Below are positions 47,769 to 54,709 of a stretch of DNA of 64,000 nucleotides, piece after piece. The DNA is taken from positions 1 through 64,000 of the forward strand of contig JACPFM010000129.1 in assembly GCA_016182965.1 (NCBI GenBank), read 5' to 3'. Under the pieces are notes generated by a model that was not told where the DNA came from, did not search any database, and saw only the letters and a list, made by a program, of their open reading frames with translations. Within the stretch, counting starts at the first letter, position 1. Each line of letters starts with the position of its first letter. The DNA comes from Deltaproteobacteria bacterium (GTDB taxonomy: Bacteria; Myxococcota_A; Polyangia; Polyangiales; JADJMO01). A program made the position numbers and the translations under genes.

Positions 47769-49063
47769 TCACGGGCACGCGCGCACGCGCACGACGCTCA
47801 GCTTCCCGCCCTCGACGGCGGCCCACGCGGTGTGACCGCCGGCGACTCCGATGAAGTCGTGCTCCGGCCACGGAGCGGTCACCGTCTCGGGCGCGCCGGC
47901 GGCGGCGCCGGTCGAGTCGACGCGCTGGAGCTTCTTCTGTCCACCGGCCGTCCAGCCGGCGAGCCACGCGCCGCCGAAGCGCGCGAGGTGCAACGAGGAT
48001 TCGTCCTCGGGCGTGGTGGTGAGCCACGTCGCCGACGCTTTGCCGCCGGCGATGCGCACGACCTTCACGTCGAGCGAGGTGCGCCCCTCCCTCGACAGCA
48101 CCGCCGCGACGAAGCCGCTCGCGTCGCCGCCGACGCCGCCGAGCCGCGCGCTCGAACCGCCGGCGCAGTTCCCGCTCGGCTCGTCGGAGACGACGGTCTC
48201 GTTGTGGTTGAGCATGATCGCCTTCTGCGGGTAGCAGTCCGACAGGCACAGCGCGCCGACGCGGCTGCCCGACGTCAACCGCTGATCGAGGCTGTGGCTG
48301 CAGCCCCAGCCCCAGCCCGCGCCCACGGGGTTCCCCGAGCCGTCGAACAGGCGCAGCGTGTCGCCTTGATGGCCGATGCCGTCGGGCCAACGGCGGTGGA
48401 GCGCGAAGTATGCGGCGAAGCCGGTCGGCGTGGCGACGAGCCGCCCGGACTCGGCGAACTCGCCGAACCACTCGGTGCCGACCTTGGCGTGATCGCCGCC
48501 GCCGATCAGGTTCTGCGTGTTGACCACGGCGCCGGCCGCGTTGGTGCGGAGGAGCGTCATGTAGTCGGGCGCGCGGCTCACGAGGACCGCGAACCCTCGG
48601 AGCCCGCCGCCACGCCGTAGACGTCCGACGCGTCGATCGGAACGTCCACTCCGGCGCGCGCGCCGGTCGCGTCGAGCGGGGTGACGCGGAAGCCGGCGGC
48701 GCTCCGCCACGCGACGACGAGACCGCCGGGGCGCTCGGCGAGGATCGCGCCGCCGATCGGCGCCGCGTCGGCGACGGTGGCGGTGACGATCGCCGCGGCG
48801 AGCGAGCCTCCGCCGAAGGCGCACTCGCCCGTCCCGAAGTCGGCGGGCGCGCCGTCGAACGGCGCCGACGTGTCGGCCGGTGGCGACGTGCCGTCGCTCG
48901 ATGCGTCAGGCGACGTCGCATCGGTCGACTCGATCGGCGCGTCGCTCACCGCGGTGGAATCGGCCGGCGCGACCGCCGCGTCGTCTTCGGTCGCGACGTC
49001 GCCGAGCTCGCCGTCGACGCACCCGGACGCGCAGAGCAGCAGCGCGCCGAGCCACCTGGTCAC
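47769..49063 (-). pseudogene. Lipoprotein gene split by a frameshift near 48600
   Basis: The N-terminal frame starts with GTG 49063 (VTRWLGALLLCASGCVDGEL, lipobox-like Cys), overlapping the upstream stop (GTGA). It runs with an Asp/Ser-rich linker and a domain (GSLAAAIVTATVADAAPIGG) to DASDVYGVAAG, then meets a stop at 48578. The homologous continuation (LRGFAVLVSRAPDYMTLLRT) is in another frame and runs to 47769 with propeller-like blades (WLTTTPEDESSLHLARFGGA). One lost base in the G/C run at 48600-48612 would join them. It may be a sequencing error, a true pseudogene or phase variation. Confidence 0.75.
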
Positions 49064-49836
49064 GACCCGCCGTCCTTCGGCGCCACGCGCACGGTGATCT
49101 TGTCGATCTCGAACGTCTGCGGCTCGGGGCGCTCGCTCACGAGGTGGAGGAAGGCCTTGGCGGCGAGGCCCGGGACCGTCGCGCGGCCGCCACCCTCGTA
49201 CCAGTTGCCGTCGGCCTTGAATCCGGTCATCGGCACCGCGACGAGCGCGCCCACCGGGGCGCCGGCGGAGTCGTAGAAGTAGAGGTTGAACGCGGGCGCG
49301 CGCGAGACGCCGGAGACCCACCGCGCGGCCATCGTCATCTCGAGCTCGGTGCCGCCGGCGAGCGGCGCGGGGAAGACGACCTCCTGCCGCACGTCGCCGT
49401 AGCCTTCGCTGACGAAGCGGGCCGCCGACGCGCAGTGGTACGGGCCGATGGTGGTGCGCGTGATCGGGCCCAACCACGACACGGCGGAGGCCCCCGACCA
49501 CGCCTCGAACGAGGCGTTGCTCACGAGGTTGTCGGGGGCGTCGGTGCAGCCTCCGGTGTCGGCGTCGCTCGAAGTGTCGGCGGTCGAAGTGTCGGCGGTC
49601 GAAGTGTCGGCGGTCGAGCTGTCGGCGGTCGAGGTGTCGGCGATCGAAGTGTCGGCGGTCGAAGTGTCGGCGCCGGCGTCGGCGGCGGCGTCGGCAGAGG
49701 AAGCCTCGGCTTCCGGGGCGGCGTCGTCGACCGCGGCATCGACGTCTTGCACGGCGGCGTCGCCGGTCGTCGCCTCGACCTGCTCGCCGCGACAACCCAC
49801 CCAGAGGAGGAGAGCCGACGCCCACGCCCACCGCAT
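49060..49836 (-). CDS. Lipoprotein with TADTS repeats and carbohydrate-binding-like domain
   Basis: A 258-residue lipoprotein. The signal MRWAWASALLLWVGC ends in the lipid Cys. An Asp/Ala linker contains about seven units of the type ADTST. Residues 95-258 begin DNLVSNASFEAWSGASAVSW, the usual opening of family 4/9/22-like carbohydrate-binding domains, and continue with beta strands (RQEVVFPAPLAGGTELEMTM, QTFEIDKITVRV). Its stop overlaps the start of the frameshifted lipoprotein gene, so both form an operon. Confidence 0.78.
   Translation of the reverse strand: MRWAWASALLLWVGCRGEQVEATTGDAAVQDVDAAVDDAAPEAEASSADAAADAGADTSTADTSIADTSTADSSTADTSTADTSTADTSSDADTGGCTDAPDNLVSNASFEAWSGASAVSWLGPITRTTIGPYHCASAARFVSEGYGDVRQEVVFPAPLAGGTELEMTMAARWVSGVSRAPAFNLYFYDSAGAPVGALVAVPMTGFKADGNWYEGGGRATVPGLAAKAFLHLVSERPEPQTFEIDKITVRVAPKDGGS
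49568..49672 (-). repeat. 15-bp coding minisatellite encoding ADTST-type units
   Basis: About seven tandem 15-bp units resembling GAAGTGTCGGCGGTC (plus strand) encode the ADTST linker of the lipoprotein at 49060-49836. Units differ by one or two bases. The 15-bp length keeps the reading frame, as in the DTGAV array at 13165-13269. Confidence 0.85.
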
Positions 49837-49973
49837 CGCCCGACGATATCAGTCGGGCGCGCGGACGCGACGGGTGGCGTGGGACGGCCGCGAGATTTCG
49901 ACGGTCCCTCGAGGCCGACCGGCTGCGACCCTTCGCCGGCGAACGCCGATCTCCCGTGGCAGACTGTCCGGGG

Positions 49974-50570
49974 ATGAGCCGCGCGTACCGCGAAGGCGCT
50001 CGAGTGTCCCGGCGCGACGTCCCGGAGCGGCTCGAGTGCTGGCTGCAGGACGGCGATCGGCCTCGCTGGGTGCGCGCGGTGTACGTGAAGGCGTGGGTCA
50101 CCATCATCGCGTGCGCGACGCTCTGGTCGTGGGACCTGCGCTGGCCGGCGCTCGCCGCCGCGGCGCTCGGGGTGGTGTGGGCGTCCCGCGACTTCCGGCA
50201 GCGGCGCGGAGTTTGCCTCGTGCTCCAGGTCCACGGCGATCGGGTGCGCGTCGAGCGCAAGGCCGGCGGGCCGGTCGAGGTCGATCTCGACGAGCTGCAC
50301 GACGTCCGGCTCGACACCAAGAGCACGTCGAAGAACCTCACCGTCGCCCGCGCCGACGGGGTGAACTCGGTGTTCGGCGCGGCCTCGGCGCACGACATCG
50401 TCGTCGACGTCTCGCGCATCGAGCTGGTGCTCGAGGGCGACGACGTCGTGCTCGACCCGGAGTACATCAACCACTCGCTCTGCTCCGAGGCGCTGCGCAC
50501 GATCCGGCTGTTCTTGCGGGCGCACGGGTGGAAGCCCTTCGACGAGCGCACCGCGACCGTCTCTTCGTGA
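49974..50570 (+). CDS. Membrane-anchored hypothetical protein
   Basis: A 198-residue protein. Two closely spaced hydrophobic helices (WVTIIACATLWSWDL and WPALAAAALGVVWAS, residues 35-70) anchor it. The rest is a cytoplasmic PH-like beta domain (GVCLVLQVHGDRVRVER, VEVDLDELHDVRLDTKS, HDIVVDVSRIELVLEGDDVV). ATG 49974 is preceded by GGGG only. Function unknown. A stretch of repeats follows its stop. Confidence 0.68.
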   Translation: MSRAYREGARVSRRDVPERLECWLQDGDRPRWVRAVYVKAWVTIIACATLWSWDLRWPALAAAALGVVWASRDFRQRRGVCLVLQVHGDRVRVERKAGGPVEVDLDELHDVRLDTKSTSKNLTVARADGVNSVFGAASAHDIVVDVSRIELVLEGDDVVLDPEYINHSLCSEALRTIRLFLRAHGWKPFDERTATVSS

Positions 50571-50626
50571 CGGGCCACTGCGCGCCACGTCTCCTTGCAG
50601 TCCTTGCGCGGGGAGCCGTCGAGCCT

Positions 50627-50671
50627 GGTCGAAGGTCGAACGGTCGAAGGTCGAACGGTCGAAGGTCGAAC
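50627..50671. repeat. Three perfect copies of a 15-bp GGTCGAA-based unit
   Basis: GGTCGAAGGTCGAAC occurs three times in direct tandem. It lies in the 336-bp gap (50571-50906) that has no gene. The same heptad builds the inverted repeat at 35607-35672. Confidence 0.9.
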
Positions 50672-50760
50672 CAGAGGCCGAGCCCCTGGAACCCCACGGA
50701 GATTGGCTCTCGAATCGACCTTCACCTCCGACCCCGGAACCGCGCCAGCAAGGCGCCCGT

Positions 50761-50796
50761 CCTCTCTCTCTCCCTCTCTCCCTCTCCCTCTCTCTC
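50761..50796. repeat. Polypyrimidine C/T tract
   Basis: About 36 consecutive pyrimidines in a CTCTC pattern. Such mirror-like purine/pyrimidine tracts can form triplex or slipped structures. No gene overlaps it. Confidence 0.9.
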
Positions 50797-50798
50797 GG

Positions 50799-50893
50799 CT
50801 GACGACTGACGACTGACGACTGACGACTGACGACTGACGACTGGACTGACGACTGACGACTGACGACTGGACTGACGACTGACGACTGACGAC
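50799..50893. repeat. 7-bp microsatellite (CTGACGA)n
   Basis: About twelve copies of CTGACGA in direct tandem, interrupted twice by CTGGA. The array ends 14 bp before the stop of the minus-strand tetR gene (50907). Its unit length is not a multiple of three and it is non-coding. Confidence 0.9.
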
Positions 50894-50906
50894 CGGCCTC
50901 AGGGCC

Positions 50907-51518
50907 TCAGGCGCGCTTGCCGATCCCGCGGAACAGCACCTCGAGGAGCTGGTTCGCGAGCGGCTCGCCCGCAGGGAACGCGGCGAACGCGGGCATGCGC
51001 TCGGCGGCCACGCGACGCATGATCTGCGGCGCGATGCCGAGCGCGAACGTGGAGAACATCAAGATGGGCAGCGGTACGTCGTCGACGATCTCGCCCGCTG
51101 CGACCCCCTGGGCGAGCGTGGCGAGGATCAACGGCAGGTGACCGCGCGCGAAGCGCGCCATGACGCGTTCGAGGCGGGTCGACGATAGGAGCGCCTCGCG
51201 CACCACCAGCCGGACAACGTCGAGCTCGAGATCGCTGAGCGCGCCGAGGCGCACGTACATGCGCCGCAGCCGCTCCTTGGTGTCGTGCTCCGTCGTCAGG
51301 ACCTGCTCGAGCTCGCGGAGCAGCGCGGCGTAGACCTCCTCGACCACCTCGAGGAACAGATCGTCCTTGGTGGGGAAGTAGTAGTAGATCATCCCCACGC
51401 TGGTGTTGGCGTCGCGCGCGATGGTGCGGAGCGACGCGCCGTCGACGCCTTCGACGAGGAAGCGCGCGCGGGCCGCGTGCACGATGCGCGGGGCGATGTC
51501 GCTGCGAGGGCGCGCCAT
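50907..51518 (-). CDS. TetR/AcrR family regulator (last gene of ABC-2 efflux operon)
   Basis: A 203-residue regulator. The helix-turn-helix reads LRTIARDANTSVGMIYYYFP (around residues 29-48). The ligand domain is helical and normal in length. It lies last in a four-gene operon, with its ATG overlapping the permease stop by one base (TGATG). It probably represses the operon, although its place at the 3' end is less usual. Confidence 0.92.
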   Translation of the reverse strand: MARPRSDIAPRIVHAARARFLVEGVDGASLRTIARDANTSVGMIYYYFPTKDDLFLEVVEEVYAALLRELEQVLTTEHDTKERLRRMYVRLGALSDLELDVVRLVVREALLSSTRLERVMARFARGHLPLILATLAQGVAAGEIVDDVPLPILMFSTFALGIAPQIMRRVAAERMPAFAAFPAGEPLANQLLEVLFRGIGKRA

Positions 51519-52651
51519 CAGACGAGCTTCTTGGTGAAGCGCGCCGATGCGAACAGCACCAGCGCGACGAGGATGGCGGCCATCGCGACCAGCTGCGGCG
51601 CGAGATCGGCGAACACGCTGCCCTTGAGCACGATGCCGCGCACCACGCGGAGGAAGTGCGTGAGCGGGAGCCCCAGCGCGAGGATCTGCGCCGGGCGCGG
51701 CATCGCCTCGAAGGGGAACATGAACCCGCTGAGGAGGATGTTCGGGAGCAGGAAGAAGAACGACATCTGCATCGCCTGCTGCTGCGTCCTCGCCAGCGTG
51801 GAGAAGAACAGCCCGATGGCGAGGTTCGCGGCGATGAACAGCGACGCCAGCCCGTAGAGCAGCCCGATCGATCCACGGATCGGCACGTCGAAGATCAGCC
51901 AGCCGACCAGCAGGATGAGGCTCATCTGCACGTAGCCGATGGCCACGTAGGGGACGATCTTCCCGATCACCAGCCCGAGCTTCCGCACCGGCGACACGAT
52001 CAGCTGCTCGAGGGTGCCGCGCTCTCGCTCGCGCGCGAGCGCCATCGCGGTGAGCATCACCATGGTCATCGTCAAGATGACGCCGACCAGCCCGGGCACG
52101 ATGAACACCGCCGTGCGCAGATCGGGGTTGTACCAGGTGTTCGGCTCGAGCTCGATCGGCATGGCGACGCCGCCGGCGCCCGCCCTCTGCAGCTTCGTGA
52201 CGAGCAGCGTGCTCGAGCGCGCGGTGACCATCGACGCGGCGGTGTTGGTGGCGCTGGCCACCACCTGCGGATCCGAGCCGTCGACGACCAGCTGCACGTG
52301 CGCGGTGCGCCCGCGCACCAGGTCCGACGCGTAGTTCGGCGGGATGATCAGGGCGACGCGCGCCTTGCTCGATCGGAGGCTCCGCTGGATCTCGTCGTAG
52401 TCGGAGACGTGCCCCACCAGATCGTAGAAGCCGGTCGCCTCCAGGCTGTGGGCGAGATCCCGCGAGGCGGCGCTGCCGTCCTGGTCGTACACCACCGTCG
52501 GGATGTGGCGCACGTCGGTGTTGATCGCGTAGCCGAAGAGGGTCAGCTGCACGATCGGCAGCATGAACATCATCGCCATGGTGAGCCGATCGCGCCGGAG
52601 CTGGAGCAGCTCCTTCCACGCGATGACCAGGGTGCGCAGGATGCCGGTCAT
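51518..52651 (-). CDS. ABC-2 type transporter permease (YhhJ/YbhR-like)
   Basis: A 377-residue membrane protein. One N-terminal helix (MAMMFMLPIVQLTLFGYAI) is followed by a large extracytoplasmic domain (residues 45-170), then five helices including FIVPGLVGVILTMTMVMLTA and IGLFFSTLARTQQQAMQMSF. The RERERGTLEQLIVSPVR loop is the family hallmark. It starts with an ATGA overlap of the ATPase gene. It should export a drug or lipid together with the ATPase and the adaptor encoded upstream. Confidence 0.92.
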   Translation of the reverse strand: MTGILRTLVIAWKELLQLRRDRLTMAMMFMLPIVQLTLFGYAINTDVRHIPTVVYDQDGSAASRDLAHSLEATGFYDLVGHVSDYDEIQRSLRSSKARVALIIPPNYASDLVRGRTAHVQLVVDGSDPQVVASATNTAASMVTARSSTLLVTKLQRAGAGGVAMPIELEPNTWYNPDLRTAVFIVPGLVGVILTMTMVMLTAMALARERERGTLEQLIVSPVRKLGLVIGKIVPYVAIGYVQMSLILLVGWLIFDVPIRGSIGLLYGLASLFIAANLAIGLFFSTLARTQQQAMQMSFFFLLPNILLSGFMFPFEAMPRPAQILALGLPLTHFLRVVRGIVLKGSVFADLAPQLVAMAAILVALVLFASARFTKKLV

Positions 52652-53598
52652 GCGGCCTCCGCTTCGGCGCGCACCATCGCCACGAACGCGTCCTCCACCG
52701 TCACGCGCGACCGGCGCAGCGAGTCGACGGCGACGCCGCCACCCTCGAGCACCTCGCGCACGATCCGCTCTGGATCGGCGCCGCCGCGCACGGCGACGCG
52801 GAGCGTGTGTCCGTAGTGGGCGACCTCCTCCACCTCGGGTCGCGTGCGCAGCAGCGCGGCGGCGTCGGTCGCGCGCTCGACCTCGAGCTCGGCGACCTGC
52901 AGGTGGCGACGCGCGACGATCTCGTCGGGCGTGCCGACGTCGAGCAGCGTGCCGCGGAAGATGAACGACAGACGGTGGCAGCGCTCCGCCTCGTCCATGT
53001 AGTGGGTGGTCAGCAGCACCGTGGTGCCCTGGCTGGCGATGGCGTGGATCTGCTCCCAGAAATCGCGCCGGCTCACCGGATCGACGCCCGCGGTGGGCTC
53101 GTCGAGGAACAACAACGGCGGCTCGTGGATGGTCGCGCACGCCAGGGCGACCCGCTGCTTCCAGCCGCCGGAGAGCGTCCCGGCGAGCTGATCCTTCCGC
53201 TGTTCGAGGCCGGACGAAGAGAGCACCGCGTCGACGCGCGCCTTGCGCTTCTTCCACGCCACGCCGTAGATGCCCGCGTAGAAGCGGAGGTTCTCGATGA
53301 CCGAGAGGTCCTCGTAGAGCGAGAACCGCTGGGTCATGTAGCCGATGCGCTGCTTGATCTTCTCGGCGTCGCGCGCGATGTCGTAGCCGACGACGGTCCC
53401 GCGACCGCCGGTCGGATCGAGGATGCCGCACAGCATGCGGATGGTCGTCGACTTGCCGGCGCCGTTCGGGCCGAGCACGCCGAAGATCTCGCCGCGCTGC
53501 ACCGACAGCGAGACGTCGCGCACGGCGACGAGGCTGCCGAAGTGCCGCGACAGGTGCTCGGTCTCGACGATGGCCGTCGTCTGCGCGGGCGCGCTCAT
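52648..53598 (-). CDS. ABC transporter ATP-binding protein (drug-efflux type)
   Basis: A 316-residue ATPase. Walker A GPNGAGKST (around residues 43-51), Q-loop YMTQRFSLYEDL, signature LSGGWKQRVALA, Walker B LLFLDEPTAGVDP and H-loop LLTTHYMDEAERC are all intact. A C-terminal accessory domain follows. It matches the ATPase of YbhF/YhiH-like ABC-2 exporters. Both ends overlap neighbours by ATGA, showing tight coupling. Confidence 0.93.
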   Translation of the reverse strand: MSAPAQTTAIVETEHLSRHFGSLVAVRDVSLSVQRGEIFGVLGPNGAGKSTTIRMLCGILDPTGGRGTVVGYDIARDAEKIKQRIGYMTQRFSLYEDLSVIENLRFYAGIYGVAWKKRKARVDAVLSSSGLEQRKDQLAGTLSGGWKQRVALACATIHEPPLLFLDEPTAGVDPVSRRDFWEQIHAIASQGTTVLLTTHYMDEAERCHRLSFIFRGTLLDVGTPDEIVARRHLQVAELEVERATDAAALLRTRPEVEEVAHYGHTLRVAVRGGADPERIVREVLEGGGVAVDSLRRSRVTVEDAFVAMVRAEAEAA

Positions 53599-54584
53599 TT
53601 CGCGATCCCCACGAAGGCCGGGACGCCGGCGTGCAACTTGCGTTCGGGATCGTCGATGCGCACGCGCACGCGCACGACGAGGTTCGGCCGTTCGCGCTCG
53701 CTGAAGAGGAAGCGGGGGGTGAACTCGGTCCGCCGCGCGACGTGCTCCACCGAGCCGGTGAAGGTCTGCCCGGTCGCGTCGGTGCGCACGGTGGCCTTCG
53801 CGCCGACGACCACGCCGGCGATCTCGCCCTGCGGCACGAACACGTCGACGTACGGGTGGGCGGTGTCGGCGAGCGTGGCGACGGGCGCGCCGGCGCCGGC
53901 GAGCTCGCCCGGATCGACGTGCACGTCGAGGATCGTCCCCGCGACCTTCGCCTCCACCGTGTACTTCGCGAGCTTCTCGGTCTCGAGACCGACCGCGACG
54001 CCGGCGGTCGCGATGCGCGCCTTCACGCGCGCCAGCTCCTCCGGGCGCGCGCCGTGGACGAGCCCGGAGAGCTGGCTCTCGAGCGCGCGACGCTCGCTGC
54101 CGGCGCGCGCGAGATCGCTGTCGATCTTCTCGAGATCGGCGAAGGCGAACGTGCCCTTGTCGAAGAGGCCGTGCGCGCGATCGGAGGACTTCTTCAGCAG
54201 CTCCTCCGCCGTCTTCGCAGACTTCACGCGCGCGGCGAGCGCGCCGACGTCCTCCTTGCGCGCGCCGGCCTCGAGGAGCGCGAGATCGGCCTCGGCGACC
54301 TTGACCTCGGACGCGCGCGCGTCGCGCGCGAGCTTTTGCAGCGCGTCGTCGAGGCGCGCGAGCACGTCGCCCGACTTGACGGTGTCGCCCTCCTTCACGC
54401 GCACCTCGAGGATCCGGCCGGGGACCTCGAAGGAGACGACCCGTTCGTCGTACTCGACGACGCCCTGGTAGCCGGGCGGGACCGCCCGGTTCGTCTTGCA
54501 GCCGGCGGTGGCGAGCGGGGCAGCGAGCGCGACCGCAAGACACAGACGCAGCGAGAAATCGCGTGCGGCGGCATTCTTTACCAT
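53595..54584 (-). CDS. HlyD-family secretion adaptor, lipoprotein form
   Basis: A 329-residue membrane fusion protein. The signal ends in the lipobox ATAGC (Cys29), so it is probably lipid-anchored. The lipoyl part is VVSFEVPGRILEVRVKEGDT, the coiled-coil hairpin spans about 90-200 and the barrel domain contains VDVFVPQGEIAGVVVGAKAT. It links the ABC-2 exporter to the outer membrane. ATG 54584 is used; in-frame upstream ATGs exist. Direct repeats TGATAATG occur at 54590-54597 and 54638-54645 near its promoter and could be operator sites. Confidence 0.9.
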   Translation of the reverse strand: MVKNAAARDFSLRLCLAVALAAPLATAGCKTNRAVPPGYQGVVEYDERVVSFEVPGRILEVRVKEGDTVKSGDVLARLDDALQKLARDARASEVKVAEADLALLEAGARKEDVGALAARVKSAKTAEELLKKSSDRAHGLFDKGTFAFADLEKIDSDLARAGSERRALESQLSGLVHGARPEELARVKARIATAGVAVGLETEKLAKYTVEAKVAGTILDVHVDPGELAGAGAPVATLADTAHPYVDVFVPQGEIAGVVVGAKATVRTDATGQTFTGSVEHVARRTEFTPRFLFSERERPNLVVRVRVRIDDPERKLHAGVPAFVGIAK

Positions 54585-54672
54585 GCGTCTGATAATGATG
54601 CCGAGAGGCGCCGGGCGCAATGGCCTCGGCGGTCGATTGATAATGCTAGCGCCGAGTCAAGAGCAGGATTCC

Positions 54673-54690
54673 CCCGGACTGAAGTCCGGG
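54673..54690. repeat. REP-like palindrome, copy 2
   Basis: CCCGGACT-GA-AGTCCGGG, the exact reverse complement of the palindrome at 32566-32583. It lies between the promoter of the hlyD operon and the 3' end of the large lipoprotein gene. Confidence 0.8.
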
Positions 54691-54709
54691 AGCATTCTCC
54701 GAGAGACCT

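Noticed and set aside
50627..50893. CRISPR or replication-origin iterons
   Set aside because: Repeats have no unique spacers and there is no replication or Cas gene nearby; they are simple tandem repeats.
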